Shown: positions 50,831 through 59,349, counted from the stretch's first letter. The stretch is DNA of 64,000 bases from JACRBR01 sp964371355 (GCA_964371355.1 CAYJMG010000011.1:48367-112366), one strand, 5' to 3'. Numbers and translations: made by a program. The notes: generated from the sequence alone by a model not told the origin.

Positions 50831-51925
50831 ATGACGTCAGAGTTGATGCGGCACTCACTGGAGCTGGCGGCGGGCGTGGAGGGGAGCACGAGCCCGAACC
50901 CGTGGGTGGGTTGTGTGCTGGTGCGGGACGGCGCCGTCGTGGGTGAGGGGGCGACGCAGCCGCCGCCGGGGCCGCACGCGGAAGCACTGGCACTGCAGCG
51001 CGCGGGCGAGGCGGCGCGGGGGGCGACGGCGTACGTGACGCTGGAGCCGCACTCGTTCCAGGGGCGGACGGCGCCGTGCACAGACGCGCTGATCGACGCG
51101 GGCGTGGGAGCGGTGCACGTCGCGCTGCTGGATCCAAACCCGGAGGTTTCGGGCCGCGGGATCGAGCAGTTGCGCGCGGCCGGCGTGCAGGTGACGGTCG
51201 GGGACGGCGGTGTGGAGGCAGCGAAGCTGCTGGAGGCGTACCTGAAGTGGCGGGGCAGCGGCCTGCCGTTCGTGGTGGTGAAGTTCGCGGCGACGCTTGA
51301 CGGGAAGATCGCTGCGGCAAGCGGCGACTCGCGCTGGGTGGCGGGGGAAAAGGCGCGGGCGTGGGCGCACGGGTTCCGGACGAAGATCGACGCGATCATG
51401 TGCGGCGTGAACAACGTGCTGCTGGACGACCCGCAGCTCACGGCGCGGCCGGGCGGCGTAACGGCGGAGCAACAGCCGCTGCGTATCGTGGCGGACTCGC
51501 GGGGGAGGACGCCGCTGGAGGCGAAGGTGCTGGGCTCGGGCGGGAAGACGCTTATCGCGACGACAGGAGCGGCGCCGGAAGCGTGGCGTCGCGCGGTGGA
51601 AGCTAGGGGCGCGGAGGCGCTGGAGATGCCCGCTGACGGTGAGGGGCGCGTCGACCTGCGTGCGCTGGTGGCCGAGTTGGGGCGACGCGAGGTGCTGTCT
51701 TTGCTGGTTGAAGGCGGCGGCGTGCTGCACGCGGGGTTCTTCGCGGCGGGGCTGGTCGACAAGGTGCACGCGATCATCGCGCCGAAGATCGTCGGGGGGA
51801 CAGCGTACCCGGCGGTGGCGGGCAGGGGCGCGGAGCGCATGGCGCAGGCGGTGACGTTGCAGGACGTGGAGACGGTGCGGCTGGGCGACGACGTGGCGTT
51901 CGTGGGGTATCCGATCCGGGCATAG
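50831..51925 (+). CDS. ribD: Bifunctional riboflavin deaminase-reductase
   Basis: A 364-residue enzyme carrying out two riboflavin steps. Deaminase domain (1-145): zinc ligands are H49 (PHAEAL), residue 74 and C83 (GRTAPCTDALIDAG). Residue 74 is His (LEPHSFQGRTAPC), where most RibD proteins have Cys (LEPC). Reductase domain (148-364): VVVKFAATLDGKIAAASGDSRWV, 'DAIMCGVNNVLLDDPQLTAR', 'LLVEGGGVLHAGFFAAGLVDKVHAIIAPKIVGG'. ATG 50831 is chosen on homologue length. First gene of the rib cluster. Confidence 0.94.
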   Translation: MTSELMRHSLELAAGVEGSTSPNPWVGCVLVRDGAVVGEGATQPPPGPHAEALALQRAGEAARGATAYVTLEPHSFQGRTAPCTDALIDAGVGAVHVALLDPNPEVSGRGIEQLRAAGVQVTVGDGGVEAAKLLEAYLKWRGSGLPFVVVKFAATLDGKIAAASGDSRWVAGEKARAWAHGFRTKIDAIMCGVNNVLLDDPQLTARPGGVTAEQQPLRIVADSRGRTPLEAKVLGSGGKTLIATTGAAPEAWRRAVEARGAEALEMPADGEGRVDLRALVAELGRREVLSLLVEGGGVLHAGFFAAGLVDKVHAIIAPKIVGGTAYPAVAGRGAERMAQAVTLQDVETVRLGDDVAFVGYPIRA

Positions 51926-52001
51926 GATTTTGTGCGATTGTTGCGCCTTTCACGCTGGAAACGGTGCTCGGCTGCGATTTCGTCAGCGCCAACTCCGCGC
52001 T

Positions 52002-52030
52002 TTGACGAGAGTGGTACTTAGCGTTAGAGT
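52002..52030 (+). promoter_or_regulatory. Sigma-70-like promoter upstream of ribE
   Basis: TTGACG (52002-52007), 17 bases, TAGAGT (52025-52030). It ends about 22 bases before the ribE ATG. The -10 region overlaps an imperfect inverted repeat (GTTAGAGTG/CACTAAC, 52023-52038). No FMN riboswitch is visible here. Confidence 0.55.
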
Positions 52031-52051
52031 GACACTAACTCCGGAGGTCCC

Positions 52052-52648
52052 ATGTTTACGGGCATCATTGAGGAAGTCGGCGAGGTCAGCACTCACGCCG
52101 ATGGCGAGATCGTCATCAAGGCGAAGAAGGTGCTGTGGGGTACGAATCTGGGCGACAGCATCTCCGTGAACGGGGTGGACCTGACCGCGAAGCACTTCGA
52201 CGAAGAGGGCTTCAGCGCGAACGTGATGCCGGAGACGTACCGGTGCACCAACCTGGGCGACCTGAAGCCGGGCGACCCGATCAACCTCGAGCGGTCGGTG
52301 CAGCTTGCCGGCCGGCTGAGCGGGCACATCGTGCGGGGCGTGGTGGAGGCGACGGGGACGATCGACTCGTTCACGCCGGAGGGCGACGCGATCCTGCTGC
52401 GAGTGAAGGCGCCACCGGAGATCCTGCGATACGTGATTATGAAGGGGCCGGTCGCGATCGATGGGATCAGCCTGACGGTGATGGCGAAGGACGACGAATC
52501 GTTCTCGGTGTCGCTGGTGCAATTCACGCAGGACAACACGAACCTGTACGCGCGGGGCCCCGGCGACCGCGTGAACCTGGAGACGGACATCATCGCCCGA
52601 TACGTCGAGGCGATGCTCGAGGACCGGAACCTCGTTGCAGGCCGGTAG
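52052..52648 (+). CDS. ribE: Riboflavin synthase, alpha subunit
   Basis: A 198-residue enzyme that dismutates two 6,7-dimethyl-8-ribityllumazine molecules to riboflavin. Two tandem lumazine-binding barrels: the first begins MFTGIIEEVGEV with 'VNGVDLTAKHF' and 'LGDLKPGDPINLERSVQLAGRLSGHIVRG'; the second begins with VVEATGTIDSF and has 'IDGISLTVMAKDD'. GGAGGT 52043-52048 and ATG 52052. Note the 'VDLT' and 'HIVRGVV' variants of the usual CLTV and HxVQGHVD motifs. Confidence 0.93.
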   Translation: MFTGIIEEVGEVSTHADGEIVIKAKKVLWGTNLGDSISVNGVDLTAKHFDEEGFSANVMPETYRCTNLGDLKPGDPINLERSVQLAGRLSGHIVRGVVEATGTIDSFTPEGDAILLRVKAPPEILRYVIMKGPVAIDGISLTVMAKDDESFSVSLVQFTQDNTNLYARGPGDRVNLETDIIARYVEAMLEDRNLVAGR

Positions 52649-52697
52649 CGCGATCTCCTCTCGCCCGTGGCGAGGGGCAGAGGGGGAGAGGGATCCG

Positions 52698-53942
52698 ATG
52701 CAACCAGAGCTGCCGCAGATCTCGCAAAAGGAAGTGCGCCGCGCAAAGGGCCTGGCGACGATCGAGGAAGCCATCGAGGAGTTCCGGAACGGCCGCTTCG
52801 TCATCATCATCGACGACGAGGACAGGGAGAACGAGGGTGACCTGACGATTCCGGCGCAGTTTGCGACGCCCGAGGCCATCAACTTCATGGCGAAGCACGG
52901 GCGAGGGCTGGTCTGCGTGCCCATGACGGCGGAGCGGCTGGACGAGCTGCACATCCCGATGATGGTGAATCAGAACGACTCGCACTTCGGGACGCCGTTC
53001 ACGATCGGCGTGGAGGCGCGGTCGGGCGTGACGACTGGTATCTCGGCGGCGGACCGGGCGCGGACGACGCAGGTGCTGATCGATCCGAAGACGAAGCCGA
53101 ACGACCTGGTGATGCCGGGGCACACGTTCCCGCTGCGCGCCCGCGATGGCGGGGTGCTGGTACGAGCGGGGCAGACCGAGGCGACGGTGGACCTGTGCAA
53201 GCTGGCGGGGCTGTACCCGGCGGGCGTGCTGTGCGAGGTCATGAACGACGACGGGACGATGTCGCGGCTGCCCGAGCTGAAGAAGTTCGCCCGGAAGCAC
53301 AACCTGAAGATCATCAGCGTCACGCAGCTGATCCAGTACCGGCAGCAGAAGGAAAAGCTGGTACACCGCGTCGCGGAGTCGAAGCTGCCGACAGAGTTCG
53401 GCGAGTGGACGTGCATCGCGTACCGTGCAATGACGGACGCCGACGAGCACCTGGCGCTGGTGATGGGCGATGTGTCGGGCGAAGAGCCGGTGCTGGTGCG
53501 TGTACACAGCCAGTGCGTGACGGGGGACGTTTTTGCCTCGCGGCGGTGCGACTGCGGCGAGCAGCTTTCGATGGCGATGAAGATGATCGCCGAGATCGGG
53601 CGCGGGGCGATCGTGTACATGAGGCAAGAGGGGCGCGGTATCGGGCTGCACAACAAGATCCGGGCGTACAACCTGCAGGACGGTGGGCTGGACACGGTGG
53701 AGGCGAACGAGGCGCTGGGGTTCCCGGCGGACCGCCGTGACTACGGGATCGGGATGCAGATCCTGGTGGACCTTGGGATGAAGAACCTGCGGCTGATCAC
53801 GAACAACCCGGCGAAGCGCGCGGGCTTGGAAGGGTACGGGCTGAACGTGGTGGAGCGCGTGCCGGCGGAGGCGACGCCGAACAAGCACAACCTGCGCTAC
53901 CTGGAGACGAAGCGGAAGAAGATGGGACATCTGCTGGGGTGA
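52698..53942 (+). CDS. ribBA: Bifunctional DHBP synthase / GTP cyclohydrolase II
   Basis: A 414-residue fusion. Residues about 15-220 are 3,4-dihydroxy-2-butanone-4-phosphate synthase: IIIDDEDRENEGDL (acidic Mg-binding loop), 'GLVCVPMTAERLDEL', 'HTFPLRARDGGVLVRAGQTEATVDL'. Residues about 225-410 are GTP cyclohydrolase II: zinc Cys residues in SQCVTGDVFASRRCDCGEQL, RQEGRGIGL, 'LRLITNNPAKRAGLEGYGL'. ATG 52698 gives the normal length. A variant CCCTCTCC-type repeat sits between ribE and this gene (about 52660-52695). Confidence 0.96.
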   Translation: MQPELPQISQKEVRRAKGLATIEEAIEEFRNGRFVIIIDDEDRENEGDLTIPAQFATPEAINFMAKHGRGLVCVPMTAERLDELHIPMMVNQNDSHFGTPFTIGVEARSGVTTGISAADRARTTQVLIDPKTKPNDLVMPGHTFPLRARDGGVLVRAGQTEATVDLCKLAGLYPAGVLCEVMNDDGTMSRLPELKKFARKHNLKIISVTQLIQYRQQKEKLVHRVAESKLPTEFGEWTCIAYRAMTDADEHLALVMGDVSGEEPVLVRVHSQCVTGDVFASRRCDCGEQLSMAMKMIAEIGRGAIVYMRQEGRGIGLHNKIRAYNLQDGGLDTVEANEALGFPADRRDYGIGMQILVDLGMKNLRLITNNPAKRAGLEGYGLNVVERVPAEATPNKHNLRYLETKRKKMGHLLG

Positions 53943-53991
53943 TCCAGCCAGTCAGCCTCTCAGCTGGTCAGCTCGTCGGCCAAGTTAGGCA

Positions 53992-54143
53992 GCGTCAGCC
54001 TCTCAGCTCGTCAGCCAGTTGGTCGCAGCGACCGCGGCACGGACGACGCACGGCGAAACGAGGACCGCGCCACGTTCCCTCGATCAGGACATAACCCTTG
54101 TCTGTAGGAAGCTGCGCTGTCTCACGAGCTGAGAGGCTGACGC
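53992..54143. repeat. 20-bp perfect inverted repeat around a 112-bp loop
   Basis: 53992-54011 (GCGTCAGCC... ) is exactly complementary to 54124-54143. The left arm lies in a run of 'gtcagcctctcagctcgtc' micro-repeats (53946-54034). The unit occupies the intergenic gap between ribBA and ribH and could be a small mobile repeat or a leader hairpin. No RFN element is seen. Confidence 0.8.
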
Positions 54144-54238
54144 GCCCAAATAGTCCATCCGTACCATTTCGGCGGGGGCGGGGATCGGGGATGCTTGCAG
54201 GTGCGGGATGATACGCTGTGCGCGTCCCGGAGGAATCG

Positions 54239-54727
54239 TTGACCAAGGGCGGGTTTAGCCTCGAAGGCGGCCTCGACGCGACGGGCTTGCGCGTGGCGGT
54301 TGTGACGGCGCGGTTTAACGCGCACGTAACGGGCCCGCTGTACGATGGTTGCAGGGACGAGCTTGGCGCGCACGGCCTGGACCTGGAGACGCTGACGACG
54401 ATCGAGGTGCCCGGCTGTTTTGAGCTGCCGATTGTGGCGAAGACGCTGGCGGCGACGGGCGACTACGACACGGTGGTGTGCCTGGGGGCCGTGATCCGGG
54501 GAGACACTCCGCACTTCGACTACGTGTCATCCGGGACGGCGAGCGGCATCCAGCGAGCGGCGCTGGACAGCGGCGTACCGGTGATCTTTGGCGTGTTGAC
54601 AACGGACAACGAGGAGCAGGCGCTGGCCCGTATCGGGGGTAGCGCGGGACACAAGGGCCGGGAGGCGGCGCTGACGGCGATCGAGATGGTGCACACCATG
54701 CGCCGGATCCGCGGCCCGGACGGCTGA
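54239..54727 (+). CDS. ribH: 6,7-dimethyl-8-ribityllumazine synthase
   Basis: A 162-residue lumazine synthase, the penultimate step of riboflavin synthesis. Landmarks: LRVAVVTARFNAHVT (about 18-32), 'EVPGCFELPIVAKTLA', VCLGAVIRGDTPHFDYVSSGTASGIQRAALDSGVPVIFGVLTTDNEEQALARIGGSAGHKGREAALTAIEM. The TTG at 54239 is preceded by GGAGGA; a GTG at 54218 is a possible alternative that would add 7 residues. Upstream gap carries the inverted repeat. Confidence 0.94.
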   Translation: MTKGGFSLEGGLDATGLRVAVVTARFNAHVTGPLYDGCRDELGAHGLDLETLTTIEVPGCFELPIVAKTLAATGDYDTVVCLGAVIRGDTPHFDYVSSGTASGIQRAALDSGVPVIFGVLTTDNEEQALARIGGSAGHKGREAALTAIEMVHTMRRIRGPDG

Positions 54728-54793
54728 TGACAGACGAACGAACCACTGCCTCGCCCGTGGGCACACGGGCCACCCGCCAGAGGAGGCTGACCA

Positions 54794-55174
54794 ATGGCAA
54801 TCAAGGCTGACGAGGTCGTCCATCCGGACGAGATCCAGGACGAGTTCGACTGGGAGTCGGCGGCTGACGGCGAGCCGGTCGATGCTTCGACGAAGAAGAC
54901 GCTGTCGCTGGCGCACCGGGCGGTGGCGAAGTTCCCGGAGCTGAAGGGGAAGTACAAGGCGTACGCGGGGGCGGCGGCGATCGTCTCGAGCACGGCCACG
55001 CTGGTGGCGGCGGTGGCGATCTCCCGGAAGATGAAGCGCGGTATGTCGGCCGAGAAGGCGCTGGCAGCGCTGACGGCGGCGGACCTGGAGAACGCGGTAG
55101 GGGTCGCGGGCCGGGGCCAACGGTACACGCGGCTGCTGCGCAAGCTGAAGCTGCGGCGGAGCAAGCCCGACTAA
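54794..55174 (+). CDS. Hypothetical protein with one membrane-like helix
   Basis: A 126-residue protein: an acidic N-terminus (about 1-45), a helical stretch around 55-82 rich in Ala/Val (AYAGAAAIVSSTATLVAAVAIS) that could cross a membrane, and a basic C-terminus (GQRYTRLLRKLKLRRSKPD). No family is recognised. It has a good GAGGAGG ribosome binding site, 66 bp downstream of ribH and 31 bp before the holin-like gene, consistent with the same transcript. Confidence 0.6.
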   Translation: MAIKADEVVHPDEIQDEFDWESAADGEPVDASTKKTLSLAHRAVAKFPELKGKYKAYAGAAAIVSSTATLVAAVAISRKMKRGMSAEKALAALTAADLENAVGVAGRGQRYTRLLRKLKLRRSKPD

Positions 55175-55205
55175 CGCCAGCGGTATCGAGCGCTCATACT
55201 GAGGC

Positions 55206-55667
55206 GTGCGATACGGGCGCCGCGGCGGCTCTTTCTACGTGAACTTCAAGAGTCCTCGTAAAGAGGACTTTGGCGTCCCCGGGCTCGTCGTGCGCTTCCT
55301 GATCAACGTGGCGGCGCTGTGGATCGCGCAGTTCCTCGTCCCGGGATTCGACATCGAGAGCGTGGCGGCGTTGATTTTCGGCGCGCTGATCTTCGGCGTC
55401 CTAAACGCCGTCATCAAGCCGATCGTGTCCATCGTCTCCTGTCCGCTAACGTGCCTGACGCTGGGCTTCTTCTTGCTCATCGTGAACGCGATCATGCTCG
55501 GCCTGACGGGATGGGTGGCGGGGTGGTTCGACCTGGCGTTTACGGTGGACGGCTTCTGGGCTGCATTCCTGGGGGCGCTCGTCATCGCGGTCACGAGCGC
55601 CCTGCTTTCGACGTGGGCGGACGGCGCGATCCTGGGCAAGCACGAGCGGTACGAGGACGACTGGTAG
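55206..55667 (+). CDS. Phage holin family / YvlD-like membrane protein
   Basis: A 153-residue protein with four transmembrane helices (about 30-48, 52-70, 76-104, 112-136), of the 'phage holin family, superfamily IV' type: NVAALWIAQFLVPGF, 'ALIFGVLNAVIKPIVSIVSCPLTCLTLGFFLLIVNAIMLGLTGW'. Despite the family name these are ordinary chromosomal membrane proteins of unknown function. The start is GTG at 55206. In line with the gene string ending in moaC. Confidence 0.8.
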   Translation: MRYGRRGGSFYVNFKSPRKEDFGVPGLVVRFLINVAALWIAQFLVPGFDIESVAALIFGALIFGVLNAVIKPIVSIVSCPLTCLTLGFFLLIVNAIMLGLTGWVAGWFDLAFTVDGFWAAFLGALVIAVTSALLSTWADGAILGKHERYEDDW

Positions 55668-55695
55668 CGGCCCTTTCTGGGCAGCGGGGTGTGAC

Positions 55696-56178
55696 ATGGA
55701 CGGCGACGTCATCGAGGTGCTGATCGAGATCCCGCGGGGGAGCCGGAACAAGTACGAGTACGACGAGAAGCGCGGCGTGCTGCGACTGGACCGAACGCTG
55801 TACTCGTCGGTGCATTATCCGACGGACTACGGGTACATCCCGGGGACGCACGCCGATGATGGCGACCACCTGGACGTGCTGGTGATCGTCGAGGAACCGA
55901 CGGTGCCGGGGTGCCACGTCGATGTCCGACCGATCGGCGTGTTGCGGATGCGCGACGACAAGGGACTGGACGACAAGATCATCGCCGTGCCGGTGGCGGA
56001 CCCGCGGTTCGCGCAGGTGCGCGAGTTTGCGGACATCGCCCCGCACTGGCAGCGGGAGATCGAGCAGTTTTTCCGGACGTACAAAGAACTCCAGGAGCTT
56101 GCGGTCGACATCTACGGCTGGGGCGACCGCGCGGAGGCGTGGCGCATCATCGCGGCGGCGAAGGCGGCGGCGCGTTGA
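55696..56178 (+). CDS. ppa: Inorganic diphosphatase
   Basis: A 160-residue soluble family I pyrophosphatase that hydrolyses PPi to drive biosynthesis. Landmarks: EIPRGSRNKYEYDEKRGVLRLDR, 'HYPTDYGYIPGTHADDGDHLDVLVI' with the metal-binding Asp cluster, and 'RPIGVLRMRDDKGLDDKIIAVPVADPRF'. Ends overlapping the rdgB start (TTGA). Confidence 0.96.
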   Translation: MDGDVIEVLIEIPRGSRNKYEYDEKRGVLRLDRTLYSSVHYPTDYGYIPGTHADDGDHLDVLVIVEEPTVPGCHVDVRPIGVLRMRDDKGLDDKIIAVPVADPRFAQVREFADIAPHWQREIEQFFRTYKELQELAVDIYGWGDRAEAWRIIAAAKAAAR

Positions 56179-56792
56179 CGCCCAGGCTGGTCATCGCTAC
56201 GAACAACCGGGGGAAGCTGCGTGAGTACGAGGAGCTGCTTGACGGCTGCGGGTTAGAGCTTGTCACGCCCGGGGACCTGGGGCTCGCGTTCGACCCGGAG
56301 GAGACGGGCGCTACGTTCGCGGAGAATGCTACGCTGAAGGCGGCCGAGGCGGGGCGCATGAGCGGCCTGCCGGCGCTGGCCGATGATTCCGGGCTCGAAG
56401 TCGATGCCCTCGACGGACGCCCGGGTTTGTTTTCGGCGCGTTATGCTGGTGGGAGCCGAACGAGCGACGACATCACGGAGGCGGAACAGTTGCGCCTCCT
56501 GCTGGGGGAGCTGGAGGGCGTACCGGACGAGCGCAGGACGGCGCGGTTTGTGTGCGCGATTGCGATCGTGGCGCCGGGGACAGCGGCTCGATTGGTCCAG
56601 GCGGCGTGGGAGGGGAGCATCGCGCACGAGGCGCGGGGTACGCACGGGTTTGGGTACGACCCGGTGTTCGTGGTCCCGGGATACGGGGGCAGGACGAGCG
56701 CGGAGCTGCCACCGGCGGAGAAGAACCGCATCAGCCATCGCGGGCAGGCGGCGGCGATGGCGCGGGACGCACTGAAGGAACTTTTCGGGTGA
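56175..56792 (+). CDS. rdgB: XTP/dITP diphosphatase (RdgB/HAM1)
   Basis: A 205-residue house-cleaning nucleotide pyrophosphatase. Landmarks: LVIATNNRGKLREYEELL (SxNxGK-type motif), 'EETGATFAENATLKAAEAGRMSGLPALADDSGLEVDAL', 'FSARYAGG', 'GTHGFGYDPVFVVPGYGGRTSAELPPAEKNRISHRGQA'. TTG at 56175 overlaps the ppa stop (TTGA). Its own stop overlaps the moaA GTG (GTGA). Confidence 0.95.
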   Translation: MTPRLVIATNNRGKLREYEELLDGCGLELVTPGDLGLAFDPEETGATFAENATLKAAEAGRMSGLPALADDSGLEVDALDGRPGLFSARYAGGSRTSDDITEAEQLRLLLGELEGVPDERRTARFVCAIAIVAPGTAARLVQAAWEGSIAHEARGTHGFGYDPVFVVPGYGGRTSAELPPAEKNRISHRGQAAAMARDALKELFG

Positions 56793-57829
56793 CGCTGCAA
56801 CAGGTTGACGTGCAGGACACAGGCGGCGCGCGGCCCCACGACCTTCGGGGGCGGCCGGTGCGTGACCTGCGGATCTCGGTGACGGACCGGTGCAATTTTC
56901 GGTGCCGGTACTGCATGCCGCGCGAGGTGTTCGGGGCGGACTGGGAGTTCCTGCCGCGCGACGAGATCCTGTCGTTCGAGGAGATCGCGCGGCTGGCGGG
57001 GATCTTCGCAGGGCTGGGTGTGCAGAAGCTGCGGTTGACAGGGGGCGAGCCGCTGCTGCGGTCTGGGCTGCCGGAGCTGATCCGGATGTTGCGGGCGATC
57101 GAGGACGTGGACCTAGCGGTGACGACGAACGGGTCGCTGCTGGCGGCGCAAGCCCAGGCGCTGGCGGAGGCGGGATTGCGGCGGATCACGGTGAGCCTTG
57201 ACTCTCTGGACGACGGCGTGTTCCGGTCGATGAACGACGCGGGGTTCGGTGTGGACCGGGTGCTCGAGGGCATCGCGGCGGCATCCGCGGCCGGGCTGCC
57301 CGTGAAAATCAACTGCGTGGTGAAGCGAGCCATCAACGAGCACACGGTGGTGGAACTGGCACGATGGGCGCGGGAGGGCGGGCACATCGTGCGGTTCATC
57401 GAGTATATGGACGTGGGGCACACGAACGGCTGGCGGCTGGACGACGTGGTGCCGGGTGAAGAGATCGTGCGGCGCATCGGGCAGGCGATGCCGCTGGAAC
57501 CGGCGGACGCGAACTACCGTGGCGAGGTGGCGCAGCGGTGGCGGTACGCGGACGGCGGTGGCGAGGTTGGGGTGATCACGTCGGTGACGCAGCCGTTCTG
57601 CGGTGACTGCACACGGGCGCGGATCTCGGCCGACGGAAAGCTGTACACGTGCCTGTTCGCCACGCAGGGCGTGGATCTACGGGCGCGGGTACGGGATCGC
57701 AGCAGCGACGACGAGATCGCGGCGGTGGTGCGCGACGTGTGGATGACGCGCGACGACAGGTACTCGGAGCTGCGGTCGGCGGCGACTTCGGAACTCGCGA
57801 AGGTAGAGATGTCGTACATAGGCGGGTAG
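56789..57829 (+). CDS. moaA: GTP 3',8-cyclase
   Basis: A 346-residue radical SAM enzyme that starts molybdopterin biosynthesis. N-terminal cluster CNFRCRYC (C-x3-C-x2-C, about 35-42), LRLTGGEPLLR (about 84-94), second cluster Cys residues in QPFCGDCTRARISADGKLYTCLF (about 268-290), and the C-terminal YIGG tail required in the family. GTG at 56789 overlaps the rdgB stop (GTGA). moaC follows 32 bases downstream. Confidence 0.96.
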   Translation: MTLQQVDVQDTGGARPHDLRGRPVRDLRISVTDRCNFRCRYCMPREVFGADWEFLPRDEILSFEEIARLAGIFAGLGVQKLRLTGGEPLLRSGLPELIRMLRAIEDVDLAVTTNGSLLAAQAQALAEAGLRRITVSLDSLDDGVFRSMNDAGFGVDRVLEGIAAASAAGLPVKINCVVKRAINEHTVVELARWAREGGHIVRFIEYMDVGHTNGWRLDDVVPGEEIVRRIGQAMPLEPADANYRGEVAQRWRYADGGGEVGVITSVTQPFCGDCTRARISADGKLYTCLFATQGVDLRARVRDRSSDDEIAAVVRDVWMTRDDRYSELRSAATSELAKVEMSYIGG

Positions 57830-57861
57830 TGGTTGGGCGTTGGTCGCTAGGGGGAAGAGCG

Positions 57862-58359
57862 ATGGCTGGACGCAAGGCGAAGGTCACCAGGCTGTCTCAT
57901 ATCGATGCCCGCGGGCGGGCGAAGATGGTCGACGTCTCGGCCAAGGACGAGACGATGCGGACGGCAACGGCGCGCGGGCGCATCGTGATGCAGGCGGAGA
58001 CACTGGGGCTGATCCAGCGCGGCGGGGTGGCGAAGGGCGATGTGCTGGCCGTGGCGCAGATTGCCGGAGTGATGGCGGCGAAGCGCACGCACGAACTGAT
58101 TCCGATGTGCCACCCGCTGCTGCTGACGGGGATCGACATGACATTGACCCCCGACGAGACGGCGCACGCCGTGGAGATCGAGGCGACGGTGCGGACGACA
58201 GGGAAGACGGGCGTGGAGATGGAGGCGCTGACGGCGGTGACGGTGGCGGGGCTGACGGTGTACGACATGTGCAAGGCCGTGGACCGGGGGATGCGGATCG
58301 AGCGGGTGCGGCTGGTGGCGAAGTCGGGCGGGAAGTCGGGGGAGTTCAGGGCGAGATAG
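57862..58359 (+). CDS. moaC: Cyclic pyranopterin monophosphate synthase
   Basis: A 165-residue enzyme for the second step of molybdopterin synthesis. Landmarks: LSHIDARGRAKMVDVSAKDET, 'KGDVLAVAQIAGVMAAKRTHELIPMCHPLLLTG', 'GVEMEALTAVTVAGLTVYDMCKAVD'. The ATG at 57862 follows GGGGAAGAG. Last gene of the string; micro-repeats follow the stop (58361-58412). Confidence 0.96.
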   Translation: MAGRKAKVTRLSHIDARGRAKMVDVSAKDETMRTATARGRIVMQAETLGLIQRGGVAKGDVLAVAQIAGVMAAKRTHELIPMCHPLLLTGIDMTLTPDETAHAVEIEATVRTTGKTGVEMEALTAVTVAGLTVYDMCKAVDRGMRIERVRLVAKSGGKSGEFRAR

Positions 58360-58446
58360 TGGGCACTCGACAGTTCACGGTGGACAGTGGGCAGTTCAGG
58401 CGTGTTGTGAGCTGTTGGCGCTGGCGCACCGAACACTGAGGTATCA

Positions 58447-58476
58447 GCGGCAAGATTCTTCGCCGCGCTCAGAATG
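58447..58476. repeat. AGATTCTTCGC...GCTCAGAATG repeat copy
   Basis: GCGGCAAGATTCTTCGCCGC and the following GCTCAGAATG form imperfect palindromes. A unit of this type is common in intergenic regions of many bacterial genomes; here it separates moaC from the convergent phosphatase gene. Confidence 0.5.
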
Positions 58477-58491
58477 GCATTCCGGCCGCCG

Positions 58492-59349
58492 CTAATTCAG
58501 CGGATACACCTCTCTCTTACGTCCGACGTAGTAGGAGGCCTCTTCGTAGCCGGCGCGGCGGGCCCATGCGGCGGCTTCGTCGAAGGCGTGGCCGACGTGT
58601 TTGGGGTAGTGGGCGTCGGAGGCGAGGGTGATGGGGAGGCCGGCGGCCTTCGCGCGCTCGACGAGGGGGAGGTCGGGGAAGATCTCGGTGCGGCAGCGGA
58701 GGCCGTTGGTGTTGAGTTCGATGGCCGTGCCAGTGGAGGCCGCGCCCTCGATGATGGCGGCGTGCAGGGGCGTTTCATCGGTGGGGCGGTGGCCGAACTT
58801 CTTCAGCACATCGGGGTGGGTGAGGACGTCGGCGAGGCCGGTCTGGGCGAGCTGTTTCATGAGGGCGCCGTACTGAGACCAGGCCTGGGCGATGTCGCGC
58901 TTCTCCCACTCGAAGAGGAATACGTTGTCATCGATGCCCCAGGCGCCGATGTAGTGGACGGAGCCGAGGACCACGTCCCAGTCGTAGGGGGCGAGGAAAT
59001 CGCGGAGGACTTCGGCCTTGCCTGGGATCCAGTCCATCTCGAGGCCGAGGTACACGGGGAGGCCGGCGCTCTTCGCCGCCTCGACGACGCGCACGTAGTC
59101 GGCGACGCTGCCGCTGACGTGATCCTTCCAGTAGTGCGCAACCATGGCGGCCAGGCGCGGGTCGGGGTCAGCGTCCCACCAGCCGTAGAGGGCTTTGTAC
59201 GCCTCCTCGAACCGGAAGAGGTGCTCCGTGATGCAGATGGCGTCGATGCCGCCCGCTTCGGCAGCGCGGAGGTATTCGTCGATGCGCTCACGGGTCATCG
59301 GGGGCTTCTCGCCGTGCGGCTGGAGGTGGACGTGGCAGTCTACGAGCAT
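58492..59349 (-). CDS. PHP-domain histidinol-phosphatase-like protein
   Basis: A 285-residue metal-dependent phosphatase of the polymerase-and-histidinol-phosphatase (PHP) family, HisJ type. Metal-binding residues: VDCHVHLQPHGEKP at the start, 'DAICITEHLFRFE', 'YLGLEMDWIPG', 'VVLGSVHYIGAW', 'DVLTHPDVLKKFGH', 'ELNTNGLRC', 'ITLASDAHYPKHVG'. Length fits HisJ; histidine genes are not nearby, so the substrate could be another phosphate ester. Micro-repeats lie just upstream (59353-59385). Confidence 0.85.
   Translation of the reverse strand: MLVDCHVHLQPHGEKPPMTRERIDEYLRAAEAGGIDAICITEHLFRFEEAYKALYGWWDADPDPRLAAMVAHYWKDHVSGSVADYVRVVEAAKSAGLPVYLGLEMDWIPGKAEVLRDFLAPYDWDVVLGSVHYIGAWGIDDNVFLFEWEKRDIAQAWSQYGALMKQLAQTGLADVLTHPDVLKKFGHRPTDETPLHAAIIEGAASTGTAIELNTNGLRCRTEIFPDLPLVERAKAAGLPITLASDAHYPKHVGHAFDEAAAWARRAGYEEASYYVGRKREVYPLN

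Noticed and set aside
51926..52051. FMN riboswitch before the rib genes
   Set aside because: Neither this gap nor 53943-54238 shows the conserved RFN pattern. A sigma-70-like promoter and plain ribosome binding site are enough.
55206..55667. 'Phage holin' label suggesting a prophage
   Set aside because: The family is widespread as chromosomal membrane proteins; no other phage gene is near.
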